A stretch of 64,000 bases of DNA from NCBI RefSeq assembly GCF_039908635.1, contig NZ_CP150918.1, forward strand, positions 2,406,001 through 2,470,000, given 5' to 3'. A model generated the notes under the pieces. That model was not told the origin of the DNA, ran no database searches, and saw only the letters and a program-made list of their open reading frames with translations. Position 1 is the stretch's first letter. Every line of letters starts with the position of its first letter. This document shows positions 25,301-36,175 of this stretch, piece after piece. The stretch is from Pseudomonas purpurea. GTDB lineage: Bacteria > Pseudomonadota > Gammaproteobacteria > Pseudomonadales > Pseudomonadaceae. The translations under genes and the position numbers were made by a program.

Positions 25301-26636
25301 TTGACCGCCTCGCACCTGGCCTACGTGATCTACACCTCGGGTTCGACCGGCACACCGAAGGGCGTGATGGTCGAGCATCGCGGGGTGAGTAATCTGGTGC
25401 ACTGGAGTTCGCAAGTGTGCGGGGGCACGCAAGACGCTGCGCTGTTGCAGAAAACCCCGTTCAGTTTCGATGCCTCGGTCTGGGAGTTTTTCTGGCCGCT
25501 CACCACCGGGATGCGGTTGGTGCTGGCCCGTCCTGAGGGTCACCGCGAGCCGGCCTACATGGCGCAGTTGATCCGTGAGCAGCGCATCACGGTGATTCAG
25601 TTCGTGCCGGCGATGTTGCAACAATTTCTGGAGCTGGACGAAGTCAGCCAGTGCGTCAGCCTGACCGACGTGTTCTGCGGCGGTGGCGAACTCACCGCCA
25701 CGCTGGCCAGACGGGTTCAGGAACGCTTGCCGCAGGTGCGTTTGCACAACGTTTATGGCCCCACCGAAGCCACGGTCGACAGCACGGTCTGGACCCTCGA
25801 GCCCGGCGCGCCGGTGCCGGATGTTCAGTTGCCAATCGGCCGGCCGATTGCCAATACACGGTTGTACGTGCTGGACGCCCACGACGCGCCGGTGCCGCTG
25901 GGTGTGAGCGGACACCTGCATATCGGCGGCGTCGGGGTCACGAGGGGCTATGTGGGCTTGCCACAATTGACGGCGGAACGCTTCATCGACAGTCCGTTCG
26001 TGGCTGGCGACCGGTTGTACCGCACCGGTGACCTGGTGCGCTATCGCCCCGACGGGAACCTGGAATTTCTCGGTCGCAACGACTTCCAGGTGAAGTTGCG
26101 AGGCGTGCGCCTGGAACTGGGCGAAATCGAAGCCCTTCTGGCGGCGCACCCGGCGGTGCGGGAGGCGGTAGTGCTGGCGCGGGATGAGCGCCTGGTCGCG
26201 TACTTCACCCCTCGGGTCGCGGGCCAGATCCCGGCAATCGAAGCGTTGCGCGCTCATCTGCTGGCGCAGTTGCCGGAACACATGGTGCCTGCTGCTTATG
26301 TGCACCTTGACGCGCTGCCCCTGAGCCCCAACGGCAAGCTGGATCGCAAGGCGTTGCCAGCGCCGGGCCAGGAGTCGGTGATCACCCGGGGCTACGAAGC
26401 GCCGGTGGGGGAAACCGAAATCGCCCTGGCCCGGCTCTGGGCCGAGCTGCTCAACGTGGAGCGAGTGGGGCGGCATGACCACTTCTTCGAGTTGGGTGGG
26501 CACTCGTTGCTGGCGGTCAGCCTGGTAGGGCCGGTTGCGTCAGGAAGGCATGGAGGCCGAAGTCAGAGCGCTGTTTGAACAACCCACTCTGTCGGAATAC
26601 GCCGCAATCATGGAAAGAATGGAGATTGTCCTGTGA
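10327..26636 (+). CDS. Five-module NRPS, interrupted by two apparent +1 frameshifts
   Basis: The start ATG at 10327 begins an N-terminal TubC-type docking domain (about residues 1-52, acidic). Five C-A-T modules follow. C domains: about 10525-11900, 13780-15170, 17020-18400, 20210-21600, 23440-24830. A domains: about 11950-13470, 15200-16690, 18430-19900, 21640-23120, 24860-26370. Pocket residues by eye give module 1 DFWNIGMVH(K), threonine; module 2 DGWKFGVVD(K), a glutamine/glutamate-type variant; module 3 DAWFLGNVV(K), leucine; module 4 DAMWIGGTF(K), valine/isoleucine; module 5 DAWQFGVVD(K), glutamine. The frame breaks after the second carrier domain at the G-run 16890-16892 and again after the fifth at 26528-26530; removing one G at each restores a normal carrier-domain end and then the next module or the final stop (TGA 26634-26636). 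Conceptual length is about 5,430 residues. The coding is otherwise intact, so the breaks may be sequencing errors. Without correction the synthetase would be split and inactive. The gene has no thioesterase and hands its chain to the next one. Confidence 0.9.
19790..20070 (+). repeat. 281-bp identical tract, leucine A end plus carrier (copy 2)
   Basis: Partner of 6328-6608, in module 3 of the second NRPS gene. Downstream, the sequence instead resembles the carrier end near 3414-3508 of the first gene, so this module is a mosaic of two sources. Confidence 0.85.
21623..23565 (+). repeat. Copy 1 of a 1,943-bp identical A-T repeat
   Basis: By eye this stretch is identical to 28295-30237 at a constant offset of 6,672 bases. 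It runs from just before the A domain of module 4 in the second NRPS gene, through the A and carrier domains, into the first motif of the next C domain. The first mismatch after it is at 23566 (T versus C). Such identity over whole domains points to a recent duplication or gene conversion. Confidence 0.9.
25034..25386 (+). repeat. 353-bp identical tract in the glutamine A domain (copy 2)
   Basis: Partner of 8335-8687. It lies in module 5 of the second NRPS gene. The rest of the two glutamine A domains is close but not identical. Confidence 0.85.
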
Positions 26637-29600
26637 GCGTGATCGAACTGTTGGCGACACTGAAAGAAAAGGGCGTAGTGCTTTCGATCAGAGGGGATCA
26701 GCTCGTTGTGCAAGGCAACAAGCAGTCGCTGAAGGAGCCAGCGGTGCTGGCCTCGTTGCGCGAGTACAAGCCAACCCTGATTGAAATGATCAAGTCCGGG
26801 CAGTATTCGGCCAGCAAGACCGGGCAGGTCACGGTTCCGGACAACGGCATCCCGCCAGGCTGTACGCAGATCACCCCCGGCATGCTGCCGCTGGTCGCGC
26901 TGGGTCAGGACGCGATTGACCGCATTGTCGCTACGGTGCCTGGTGGCGCGGTCAACGTGCAGGACATCTACCCGTTGGCGCCGCTTCAGGAAGGCATCCT
27001 TTATCACCACATCAGCGCCGAACAGGGCGACCCTTACGTATTGCAATCCCAATTCGCATTCGACAGCCCGGAACGCCTGGGTGTATTTGTCCAGGCGTTG
27101 CAGGCGGTTATCGACCGTCATGACATCCTGCGTACCAGCGTTCTCTGGGAGGGCCTGGACAACCCGGTGCAAGTGGTGTGGCGCAAGGCCGACCTGCATC
27201 TTCAGGAGGTCCGGCTCGATCCGGCGGCCGGTGACATCGGCACCCAACTGCATGCGTACTTCGATGCCCGGCATTACCGCCTGGACGTGGCCCAGGCGCC
27301 CTTGATGCGCCTGGCTTACGCCAGGGACGAGCGCCAGCAGCGCATTGTCGCGACGCTGCTGTTCCATCACATGGCCACGGACCACAGCGCGATGGACGTG
27401 GTGCGTCATGAAATGCAGGCGTACTTGACCGGTCAGGCTGACCGCTTGGGCCACGCGGTGCCGTTCCGCAACTACGTCGCCCAGGCGCGTCTGGGCCTCA
27501 GCGAGCAGGAACACGAAGGTTTTTTCCGCGACATGCTGGGGGATATTGAAGAACCGACCCTGCCGTTCGGTTTGCAGGATGTACATGGTGACGGCAGTGG
27601 GATCGAAACGTTCACGCTGCCGGTCGACCCCGTTCTGGGCGAATGCTTGCGCGCTCAGGCGCGCCAACTCGGGGTGAGCGCCGCCAGCGTGTTCCACCTG
27701 GCGTGGGCCCGTGTACTGGGGGCCGTGTCGGGTAAGGAAAACGTGGTGTTCGGCACCGTGCTGCTGGGCCGGATGCACGGTGCGCAGGACACTGACCGGG
27801 CATTGGGGATCTTCATCAATACCTTGCCGCTGCGCATTGATGTCGGCGCCCAGGATGTACGGGCGGGCATCAAGGCCACCCATGCGCGGCTGACCACCTT
27901 GTTGCGCCATGAACACGCTTCATTGGCCCAGGCACAACGGTGCAGTCGCGTGGCCTCGACAACGCCACTGTTCAGCGCCTTGCTCAATTACCGACACAAC
28001 GCCTCGGGCGCCGCTGCCGAGGTGGCGGTTGAGGCCATAGAGGCCTGGCAAGGTATTCAATTGCTCAAGGCTGAGGAACGCACCAACTATCCGCTGACCC
28101 TCAGCGTGGATGACTCGGGCAAGGGGTTCGGCCTCACAGCACTCGCGGCGTCGTCCATCGGCGCGCAACGTCTCTGCGGCTACCTGCACACGGCGCTGGA
28201 AAGCCTGGCGCAGGCGTTGCAGCAAACAGCTCCGATTGCGCTGAACCAGATAGCAATCCTGCCGGCAGCCGAGCGTCGACAACTGTTGGTGGACTTCAAC
28301 GCCACCGAGCGCGATTACCCGCATGAACAGACCGTTCACGGTCTGTTCGAAGCGCAGGTGCTGGCGCGCCCGAACGCCTTGGCGGCCGTGCAGGGTGGGC
28401 AGTCAGTGAGCTACGGCGAACTCAACCGCAGGGCAAACCAACTGGCTCATTATCTGCTGGACCTCGGGATACAACCGGGCGACAGCGTGGCGATCCTGTT
28501 GGAGCGCTCGGTGGACTTGCTGGTCAGCCAGTTGGCCATCGGCAAGTGTGCGGCGGTGTACGTGCCACTGGACATCAACGCTCCGGCCGAGCGTCAGAAC
28601 TTCATGGTGCAAGACAGCCAGGCCGTAGCGCTGTTGACACACCATTCGGCGTCTCTGGGGTTTGGGGTCCGGCGTGTGGACCTGGACAGCCTGACTCTCG
28701 AGCATCAACCGGTGTACAACCCAGACCTGGCGCAATCCTCGGAGTCGGTGGCGTACATCATGTACACCTCCGGTTCCACCGGTACCCCGAAGGGCGTGTT
28801 GGTGCCGCACCGAGGGATCACGCGGCTGGTGATCAACAACGGTTACGCCGATTTCAACGAACACGACCGTGTCGCGTTTGCCTCGAACCCGGCGTTCGAC
28901 GCCAGCACCATGGATGTCTGGGCGCCGCTGCTCAATGGCGCTTGCGTCGTGGTGGTCGAGCAGGATGTCCTGCTTTCACAGGGCGCTTTTCGTTCGCTGT
29001 TGCAGGAACAGTCGGTCAGCGTGTTGTGGATGACTGCCGGATTGTTCCATCAGTACGCCGATCATTTGATGGCGGTGTTCGGCCAGCTGCGCTACCTGAT
29101 CGTTGGCGGTGACGTGCTGGATCCGGCGATCATTGCCCGGGTTCTGAAAGACGCTGCACCGCAGCACCTGCTCAACGGCTATGGCCCGACCGAAGCAACG
29201 ACGTTTTCGACGACGTTCGAGATCACGTCCGCGGGCGCGGGCAGCATTCCCATCGGTCGGCCGGTTGGCAACACTCGGGGTTACGTACTCGATGCCTGGC
29301 AGCAACCGGTACCGGTGGGCGTGGTCGGTGAGTTGTACATCGGCGGTGCCGGTGTGGCGAAGGGTTACCTGAACCAGCCGGAACTGAGCGCCGAGAGGTT
29401 CCTGACCGATCCGTTCAACGCTCAACCTGGAACGCTGATGTACCGCACGGGCGACCTGGCGTGCTGGTTGGCGGACGGCACCTTGCAGTACCAAGGGCGC
29501 AATGACAGCCAGGTGAAGATTCGTGGTTTCCGCATCGAACCGGGTGAAATCGAAGCGCGATTGAACACACACCCTGGGGTGAAGGACTGCGTCGTGCTGG

Positions 29601-32600
29601 CCCGCGAAGAGGTGCCGGGGGACAAGCGCCTGGTGGCCTACTACACGGCACACGAGGTGGGTGAAAGTCTGCGGATCGATGATCTGCGCACGCATCTGCA
29701 AGGCCAACTGCCCGACTACATGGTGCCGTCAGCCTACGTAAAACTGGAGACCTTGCCACTGACCGCCAACGGCAAACTGGACCGCAAGGCCCTGCCGGCC
29801 CCGGATCAGGAGGCGATGCCCAACCGTGGCTACGAAGTGCCCCAAGGCGAAGTCGAAACCACGTTGGCGCACCTCTGGGCCGAGGTGCTCAAGGTCGAGC
29901 AGGTCGGTCGCCATGATCACTTCTTCGAACTGGGCGGGCACTCGCTGCTGGCGGTTAGCTTGATCGAGCGTATGCGCCAGGTCGGGTTGAGCGCAGACGT
30001 GCGGGTGTTGTTCAGCCAGCCGACGCTGGCGGCACTGGCCGCTGCGGTGGGCAGTGGTCGGGAAATCCAGGTTCCGGCGAACCTGATCCCGTCCGGTTGC
30101 ACACGGATCACCCCGGACCTGTTGCCCCTGGCAACGCTGAACCAGGACGCCATCGATCGCATCGTCGCGGGGGTGCCCGGTGGTGCGGCCAACGTGCAGG
30201 ACATCTACCCCTTGGCGCCATTGCAGGAAGGCATCCTCTACCACCACATCACTGCCGAACAGGGCGACCCGTACCAGCAAAACGCGCTGTTCGCCTTTGA
30301 CAGCCGTGAACGCCTGCACGCTTTCACCCAGGCACTGCAAGGGGTGATTGCCCGGCACGATATTTTGCGCACCAGCCTGGTCTGGGACGGGCTGGAGGCG
30401 CCGGTACAAGTGGTCTGGCGCGAGGCGCCGCTGGGGGTTGAGGCGATTGCGCTCACGCCTGGCTCAGGCGATGTCGCCGGGCAGTTGCGTGAGCGGCTCG
30501 ATTCGCGTCACTACCGTCTGGAGATTGGCCGGGCGCCAATGATGCATGTCGGTTATGCCGAAGACCCGCTGAACAAGCGCTGGATCGGCATGCTGGTGTT
30601 CCATCACCTGATCAACGATGCCGCTTCACTGGGCGTACTGATCGAGGAGATCGAAGCCCATATGCTCGGTCAGGCACACCTCCTGGCCGCGTCGGTGCCG
30701 TACCGCAATTACGTGGCACAGGCCTGCTCGGGCGTCAGTCGCGAGCAGCACGAAGCGTTTTTTGGCGAGATGCTGGCGGACGTCGACGAACCGACGCTGC
30801 CGTTCGGTATACAGGAGGTGCAGGGCAACGCGGATGCCAGCGAAGAGGTTCAACACCTGTTGGAGCCGTCACTCAGTCAGCGCCTGCGCGTGCAGGGCCG
30901 GCAATTGGGGGTGAGTGCGGCGAGCCTGTACCACCTGGCCTGGGCGCATGTATTGGGGGCAGTGTCGGGGCGCGACGACGTGGTCTTCGGCACCGTATTG
31001 CTCGGGCGTTTGCAGGCCGGTGAAGGCGCCGACCGCGCCTTGGGCATGTTCATCAACACCTTGCCGCTGCGGGTCAATCCGGGTAATCAAAGCGTGCAGG
31101 CAGCGGTAAAAACGACACACGAACGCTTGAGTGCCTTGCTGGCTCACGAACATGCGCCATTGACGCTGGCACAGCGTTGCAGTGGAGTCGCGGCACCGAT
31201 GCCGCTGTTCAATGCCTTGCTCAATTATCGGCATGGCGTGGCGTCGAGCGGTGAGCAGGCGCAGCGGGCGTGGCAGGGTATCGACATGCTGGACAGCGAG
31301 GGGGTCGTCAGCTATCCGCTGCTGCTGTCGGTGGATGACCTGGGCGCAGACTTCCGCCTGAGCACCGTGGCGCCTAAGGCGATTGGCGCGCAGCGGGTGT
31401 TTGACTACATGTACACGGCGCTGGAGCATCTGGTGCACGCCTTGGCGCAGACACCTCAGGTCGCGCTGAATCACTTGTCGATCCTGCCGCCGGCCGAACG
31501 TCAGCAACTGCTGGTGGACTTCAACGCCACCCACGTCGACTACCCGCACGGGTTGACCATTCACCAACGGGTTGAGGCGCAAGCCGCCGAACATCCGCAC
31601 GCAGTTGCGGCGTTTTATCAAGGGCAGGGCCTGAACTACGGGCAGTTGAACCAACAGGCTAATCAGTTGGCTCATCACCTGCGTGAACTGGGCGTGCAGC
31701 CGGATGATCGGGTGGCCATCGTTGCCCGTCGTGGGCTGGACACGCTGGTCGGGTTGCTGGCGATTCTCAAGTCCGGCGCGTGTTATGTGCCGATTGATCC
31801 GTCCCATCCAGTTGAGCGCTTGGGCTATTTGCTCAGCGACAGCGGTCCGGTGGCGGTGCTGACGCAGCAGGATTTGCTGGCGCGGTTGCCGGTGCTGGCA
31901 GTGCCAGTGATCAATCTCGACAGTTGCCTGTGGCAGGACAAATCCGTCTCGAATTTACACCTTCCTGAGTTGACGCCCGCACACCTGGCCTACGTGATCT
32001 ACACCTCCGGCTCCACCGGTTTGCCCAAAGGCGTGATGGTTGAACATCACACTCTGGAAAACCTGGTGAACTGGCATTGCGATGCCTTCAACCTGCATCA
32101 GGGCAGCCACACCTCCAGCGTCGCCGGTTTCGGCTTCGATGCCATGGCCTGGGAAGTCTGGCCAGCCTTGTGCGCCGGCGCGACCCTACATTTGCCGCCT
32201 GCGCACGACGGCAATGAAGACATCGATGCGCTGCTCAACTGGTGGCGCGCGCAACCGCTGGACGTGAGTTTCCTGCCCACCCCAGTGGCCGAATATGCCA
32301 TCAGTCAGGGCCTGGAACACCCGACCTTGCGCACGTTGCTGGTGGGCGGTGATCGCCTGCGGCAGTTCAGCAAGGTCCAGCGTTTCGCGCTGATCAACAA
32401 CTACGGCCCGACCGAAGCCACCGTTGTGGCGACCTCGGGCCGCATCGAAGTCGGACAGACGCTGCACATCGGCAAGCCGATGGCCAACGCCAAGGTGTAC
32501 CTGCTCGACGAGCAGATGCGCCCGGTGCCGGTGGGTGTGGCGGGTGAGTTGTATGTCGGTGGCGCGGGCGTGGCGCGGGGCTATTTGAACCGTCCGGAAC

Positions 32601-34996
32601 TGACCGCCGAGCGTTTCCTCACGGACCCGTTCAGTACTGAAAAAGAAGCGCGGATGTACCGCACCGGTGATCTGGCGCGTTGGCTGGCGGACGGCAACAT
32701 CGAGTACCTGGGGCGCAACGACGATCAGGTGAAGATCCGTGGCGTGCGCATCGAACTGGGCGAAATCGAAGCCAAACTGGCGGCACTGGAGTCGGTGAAA
32801 GAAGCCGTGGTGCTGGTACGTGAGGGACGGTTGGTGGCGTATGTCACCGAACACACGCCGTTGGAAATCGAGCAGCTAAGGACCCAACTGCAAGCAACAT
32901 TGCCGAGTTACATGCTGCCCTCGGCCTACGTGAAACTGGACAACTTGCCGCTGACCGCCAACGGCAAACTGGACCGCAAGGCCCTGCCGGAACCTGGGCT
33001 GGACGCATTGATCTGCCGTGGCTACGAAGCGCCACAAGGTGCACTGGAAACCCTTCTGGCGCAGATCTGGGCCGAGGTGCTCAAGGTCGAGCGAGTGGGG
33101 CGTCATGACTGTTTCTTCGAACTGGGCGGCCACTCGTTGTTGGCGATCCGACTGGTGAATTTGTTGGAAGAGGCCGACCTGCATGTGTCGTTGGCCGAGT
33201 TGTTTCAGCATGCCCGTGTCGAAGCGATAGCCTCGATGCTGAGTCAGCGGACATCGCCACCGGAGCGTCAGGACAACCTGACAACGGTACGCAGTACCGG
33301 TACGCAACGGCCGTTGTTCCTGGTGCATGAGTTCAGCGGTGACAGTGTTTATTTCCCGGCACTGGGCAAGCATATCGAAGGAGACTTCCCGATCTACGGG
33401 TTACCGGGTATCGCTTTGGGGCAACCCCAGTTGCGGACCATGGAATGCCTGGCCACCCGGCTGGTAAACATCATCCGCTCGGTACAACCGCATGGTCCTT
33501 ACCGGCTCGCCGGTTGGTCGTTCGGCGGGGTACTGGCCTACGAAATCGCAACACAACTGCTTGGCCTTGATGAGCAGGTCGAGTTCCTGGGCCTGCTCGA
33601 CACTTACGTGCCACGTCTGTCCGACATGGGACGGCCACGATGGTCCGGGGGCCATGCGCACACGTTGCACCTGTTGCTGATGTCCACGAAATACTGGGAA
33701 ACACAGGCGCCTGCTGGCGCCGAAGCCTTGGTGCGCCTGGAGCAACTGCGCCAAGACCTCTACAATCTGGATTTCGAAGGCTTGGTGCAGTCCTGTCGTG
33801 ACCAGCGATTGCTGCACCCGGCTCTGGCGGACGCTTCGAGCGCCGATCTGTGGAATTTCCTTGATCGCGACGTCGCCCATGGTCATGCGCTGGCGCATTA
33901 CAACGTCTGCCCGATTCCCATGCCGGTGCACCTGTTCACCGCTCAGGAGCGTCTGAGCGAAGTGTCCCGGCTGAGCGACACGTTGGGTTGGGGGGACATT
34001 TTGCCGAAGTCCCGGTTGCGTCAAGTCATGGTCTCGGGTGACCACCGCCACATGATGAAGGCCCCGAATATCCAGGCCCTTGGGCAGGCAATCGGTCAGG
34101 CGCTGGAAACCTTGCCGGCAGCGCAGGCCGTACTTGACGCGCCACATCAGCCATTGTTGACGATTCAGGGCGGAAACCCGGGGCATCCACCGATCTTCTG
34201 CATTCCCGGGGCCGGGGACAGCGTGACCGGGTTTATCGGGTTGACCGAGGCCTTCGGTCCTGACTGGCCGATCCTGGGTTTGCAGCCGCGAGGGCTGGAC
34301 GGCGAGGCCGTGCCGTATGGTCAGGTCGAGATCGCTGCCCAGCACTATTTGCAGGCTGTCGACAGCACGTACCCGCAGGGGCCGATCCATCTGATCGGCC
34401 ATTCTTTCGGTGGCTGGGTGGCGTTCGAAATGGCCGCGTGCCTGCAAACCCGTGGACGTGAAGTGGCCTCCCTGACGCTGATTGACAGTGAGTCGCCGGG
34501 TGGAAACAGCGTTGTGGGCAAACCCTACACGGCATTGGCGGTGCTGGAACGGTTGATTGAAACCCTGCAACTGGCGTGTGGAAAACCGCTGGGTATCGAC
34601 GCTGCGGCCTTCGCCGCGCAAGACGAAGCCGGGCAACTGCGCCTGTTGCACCAGGGCATGGTGCGTGCCGGGATGCTGTCCCAGCGCTCGACGTCCGACT
34701 CAATGGCGGGGCCGGTGCGCACGTTCGGTACGGCGCTGCGCACGGTCTATCAACCGCGACACCGTTACATCGGCCCGGTGGGGCTGGTGTTGGCGGACGA
34801 CCCGAGCCTGGACACCGTCGGCAACCAGCGTGAGCAGGAGGCAATGGTCAACGGGTGGCGCGAGTACGTCAGTGAACTGGGGATCTGGCACGGTCCGGGT
34901 AACCATTTCACGATTCTCAAGGCGCCCAACGTCTACAGCCTGGCGTCCTGGTGGCACGACGGTCTGTCGGTGACAGCGGGCGAGGTCGTTTCGTGA
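26633..34996 (+). CDS. Terminal NRPS: docking domain, two C-A-T modules, tandem thioesterases
   Basis: The GTG start at 26633 overlaps the stop of the preceding NRPS by 4 bases, which implies translational coupling. An N-terminal TubC-like docking segment (about residues 1-60, lysine/arginine-rich) is followed by C (26860-28270), A (28300-29790), T (serine near 29940), C (30100-31500), A (31540-32970) and T (near 33130). Pocket residues read DAMWIGGTF(K), valine/isoleucine, then DAWFLGNVV(K), leucine. Two alpha/beta-hydrolase thioesterase domains end the protein: TE1 with GWSFGG near 33512 and TE2 with GHSFGG near 34398. Tandem thioesterases are typical of Pseudomonas cyclic lipopeptide synthetases, where they release and usually cyclise the peptide. 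This is therefore the last enzyme of the line; 2,787 residues. Its first A-T unit is identical at DNA level to module 4 of the preceding gene. Confidence 0.96.
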   Translation: MSVIELLATLKEKGVVLSIRGDQLVVQGNKQSLKEPAVLASLREYKPTLIEMIKSGQYSASKTGQVTVPDNGIPPGCTQITPGMLPLVALGQDAIDRIVATVPGGAVNVQDIYPLAPLQEGILYHHISAEQGDPYVLQSQFAFDSPERLGVFVQALQAVIDRHDILRTSVLWEGLDNPVQVVWRKADLHLQEVRLDPAAGDIGTQLHAYFDARHYRLDVAQAPLMRLAYARDERQQRIVATLLFHHMATDHSAMDVVRHEMQAYLTGQADRLGHAVPFRNYVAQARLGLSEQEHEGFFRDMLGDIEEPTLPFGLQDVHGDGSGIETFTLPVDPVLGECLRAQARQLGVSAASVFHLAWARVLGAVSGKENVVFGTVLLGRMHGAQDTDRALGIFINTLPLRIDVGAQDVRAGIKATHARLTTLLRHEHASLAQAQRCSRVASTTPLFSALLNYRHNASGAAAEVAVEAIEAWQGIQLLKAEERTNYPLTLSVDDSGKGFGLTALAASSIGAQRLCGYLHTALESLAQALQQTAPIALNQIAILPAAERRQLLVDFNATERDYPHEQTVHGLFEAQVLARPNALAAVQGGQSVSYGELNRRANQLAHYLLDLGIQPGDSVAILLERSVDLLVSQLAIGKCAAVYVPLDINAPAERQNFMVQDSQAVALLTHHSASLGFGVRRVDLDSLTLEHQPVYNPDLAQSSESVAYIMYTSGSTGTPKGVLVPHRGITRLVINNGYADFNEHDRVAFASNPAFDASTMDVWAPLLNGACVVVVEQDVLLSQGAFRSLLQEQSVSVLWMTAGLFHQYADHLMAVFGQLRYLIVGGDVLDPAIIARVLKDAAPQHLLNGYGPTEATTFSTTFEITSAGAGSIPIGRPVGNTRGYVLDAWQQPVPVGVVGELYIGGAGVAKGYLNQPELSAERFLTDPFNAQPGTLMYRTGDLACWLADGTLQYQGRNDSQVKIRGFRIEPGEIEARLNTHPGVKDCVVLAREEVPGDKRLVAYYTAHEVGESLRIDDLRTHLQGQLPDYMVPSAYVKLETLPLTANGKLDRKALPAPDQEAMPNRGYEVPQGEVETTLAHLWAEVLKVEQVGRHDHFFELGGHSLLAVSLIERMRQVGLSADVRVLFSQPTLAALAAAVGSGREIQVPANLIPSGCTRITPDLLPLATLNQDAIDRIVAGVPGGAANVQDIYPLAPLQEGILYHHITAEQGDPYQQNALFAFDSRERLHAFTQALQGVIARHDILRTSLVWDGLEAPVQVVWREAPLGVEAIALTPGSGDVAGQLRERLDSRHYRLEIGRAPMMHVGYAEDPLNKRWIGMLVFHHLINDAASLGVLIEEIEAHMLGQAHLLAASVPYRNYVAQACSGVSREQHEAFFGEMLADVDEPTLPFGIQEVQGNADASEEVQHLLEPSLSQRLRVQGRQLGVSAASLYHLAWAHVLGAVSGRDDVVFGTVLLGRLQAGEGADRALGMFINTLPLRVNPGNQSVQAAVKTTHERLSALLAHEHAPLTLAQRCSGVAAPMPLFNALLNYRHGVASSGEQAQRAWQGIDMLDSEGVVSYPLLLSVDDLGADFRLSTVAPKAIGAQRVFDYMYTALEHLVHALAQTPQVALNHLSILPPAERQQLLVDFNATHVDYPHGLTIHQRVEAQAAEHPHAVAAFYQGQGLNYGQLNQQANQLAHHLRELGVQPDDRVAIVARRGLDTLVGLLAILKSGACYVPIDPSHPVERLGYLLSDSGPVAVLTQQDLLARLPVLAVPVINLDSCLWQDKSVSNLHLPELTPAHLAYVIYTSGSTGLPKGVMVEHHTLENLVNWHCDAFNLHQGSHTSSVAGFGFDAMAWEVWPALCAGATLHLPPAHDGNEDIDALLNWWRAQPLDVSFLPTPVAEYAISQGLEHPTLRTLLVGGDRLRQFSKVQRFALINNYGPTEATVVATSGRIEVGQTLHIGKPMANAKVYLLDEQMRPVPVGVAGELYVGGAGVARGYLNRPELTAERFLTDPFSTEKEARMYRTGDLARWLADGNIEYLGRNDDQVKIRGVRIELGEIEAKLAALESVKEAVVLVREGRLVAYVTEHTPLEIEQLRTQLQATLPSYMLPSAYVKLDNLPLTANGKLDRKALPEPGLDALICRGYEAPQGALETLLAQIWAEVLKVERVGRHDCFFELGGHSLLAIRLVNLLEEADLHVSLAELFQHARVEAIASMLSQRTSPPERQDNLTTVRSTGTQRPLFLVHEFSGDSVYFPALGKHIEGDFPIYGLPGIALGQPQLRTMECLATRLVNIIRSVQPHGPYRLAGWSFGGVLAYEIATQLLGLDEQVEFLGLLDTYVPRLSDMGRPRWSGGHAHTLHLLLMSTKYWETQAPAGAEALVRLEQLRQDLYNLDFEGLVQSCRDQRLLHPALADASSADLWNFLDRDVAHGHALAHYNVCPIPMPVHLFTAQERLSEVSRLSDTLGWGDILPKSRLRQVMVSGDHRHMMKAPNIQALGQAIGQALETLPAAQAVLDAPHQPLLTIQGGNPGHPPIFCIPGAGDSVTGFIGLTEAFGPDWPILGLQPRGLDGEAVPYGQVEIAAQHYLQAVDSTYPQGPIHLIGHSFGGWVAFEMAACLQTRGREVASLTLIDSESPGGNSVVGKPYTALAVLERLIETLQLACGKPLGIDAAAFAAQDEAGQLRLLHQGMVRAGMLSQRSTSDSMAGPVRTFGTALRTVYQPRHRYIGPVGLVLADDPSLDTVGNQREQEAMVNGWREYVSELGIWHGPGNHFTILKAPNVYSLASWWHDGLSVTAGEVVS
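28295..30237 (+). repeat. Copy 2 of the 1,943-bp identical A-T repeat
   Basis: Partner of 21623-23565. It covers the valine/isoleucine A domain and the carrier protein of the first module in the terminal NRPS. The flanking C domains of the two genes differ, so only the A-T exchange unit has been copied. A repeat this long can also collapse or misjoin in short-read assemblies. Confidence 0.9.
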
Positions 34997-35021
34997 TTGC
35001 GCCTGGAGGCGTGGGGCATCT

Positions 35022-36173
35022 ATGGAAAAGTTGAAGTTCCGCAAAATCGGTATGGGGCTGGTGCTGGCCGTGGCGGCCGGGATGATTTTCTACACGGTGC
35101 AAGCGCCGGCAGAACCGCCCCTGTACCTGACCGCCAAGGTTGAGCGCAGTGATATTGAAAATGCGGTTCTGGCGAGTGGGCTTCTTGAGGGCATCAAGCA
35201 GGTGGATGTGGGGGCCCAGGTTTCCGGCCAGTTGAAATCCCTCAAGGTCAAACTGGGGGACAAGGTCAAGAAGGGACAGTGGCTGGCGGAAATCGATCCG
35301 ATGGTGTTGCAGAACACCTTGCGCCAGGCCGAGGTCGATGAGGAGAACCTGCAAGCCCAACGGCGCGCTACCGCTGCACAGCTCAAGGAAACCAAGGCGG
35401 TCTACGAGCGCTATTACAAGCTGCAAACGGACGCCGCGATTTCCAGGCAGGATTTCGAGACGGCCGAGTCCAATTACGAGGTTCAGCGAGCCAACCTGCT
35501 GTCCCTCGATGCCCAGATCAAGAGTGCGCACATCCAGATCGACACGGCGAAGGTCAATCTGGGTTACACGCGCATCGTGGCGCCTATCGACGGTGATGTC
35601 GTGGGCATCGTGACCCAGGAAGGCCAGACCGTGATCGCCCAGCAACTGGCGCCGGTGCTGCTCAAACTGGCCGATCTGGACACCATGACCGTCAAGGCCC
35701 AGGTGTCGGAAGCCGACGTGATTCACATCACACCGGGGCAAGAGGTGTACTTCACCATTCTGGGCGAGTCGGACAAACGCTATTACGGCAAGTTGCGCGG
35801 CACTGAGCCCGCGCCGCAGAACTTTCTTGAAACCCAGACCGCGGGCACTCCGAAACAGAATACGGCGGTGTTCTATAACGCGTTGTTCGACGTGCCCAAC
35901 CCGGATCACCGCTTGCGCATTTCGATGACGGCCCAGGTGCGCATCGTCCTCGACACGGCCAAGGATGTGTTGACAGTGCCGGTGGCGGCATTGGGTGCCC
36001 GCAATGCCGACGGCAGTTTCCCGGTGCGGGTGGTGGACGCCAGTGGCCAGGCCCGGGAGCGCACGGTGCAGGCGGGGATCAACAACAACGTCAAGGTCCA
36101 GATCAAGGAGGGCCTGGCGGAAGGTGACCGGGTTGTCATCGGCGAGCCCGCGCCAGCCGTGGCGGGGGCCTGA
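35022..36173 (+). CDS. macA: MacA-like periplasmic adaptor of an ABC efflux system
   Basis: This 383-residue membrane fusion protein links an inner-membrane MacB-type transporter to an outer-membrane channel. A single N-terminal membrane anchor lies at about residues 9-27. A biotinyl-lipoyl half-motif follows (VGAQVSGQLKSLKVKLGD, about 63-80), then a coiled-coil hairpin rich in Q, A, E and K (about 100-180), the second lipoyl half (GYTRIVAPIDGDV) and a beta-barrel region. The gene starts 25 bases after the NRPS stop, with GGAGG ahead of its ATG, and ends two bases before macB. In Pseudomonas lipopeptide clusters MacAB next to the synthetase exports the peptide; that role is inferred here from position. 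No outer-membrane partner gene lies in the window. Confidence 0.93.
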   Translation: MEKLKFRKIGMGLVLAVAAGMIFYTVQAPAEPPLYLTAKVERSDIENAVLASGLLEGIKQVDVGAQVSGQLKSLKVKLGDKVKKGQWLAEIDPMVLQNTLRQAEVDEENLQAQRRATAAQLKETKAVYERYYKLQTDAAISRQDFETAESNYEVQRANLLSLDAQIKSAHIQIDTAKVNLGYTRIVAPIDGDVVGIVTQEGQTVIAQQLAPVLLKLADLDTMTVKAQVSEADVIHITPGQEVYFTILGESDKRYYGKLRGTEPAPQNFLETQTAGTPKQNTAVFYNALFDVPNPDHRLRISMTAQVRIVLDTAKDVLTVPVAALGARNADGSFPVRVVDASGQARERTVQAGINNNVKVQIKEGLAEGDRVVIGEPAPAVAGA

Positions 36174-36175
36174 CG

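Noticed and set aside
16898..26578. Separate NRPS gene starting at 16898
   Set aside because: Its start lies in the middle of a carrier domain. Removing one G at 16890-16892 joins it to the preceding frame, so it is the continuation of one gene.
21623..30237. The NRPS A-T repeats as a mobile element or CRISPR-like array
   Set aside because: The repeats are protein-coding adenylation and carrier domains. There are no transposase genes, terminal inverted repeats or spacer structure.
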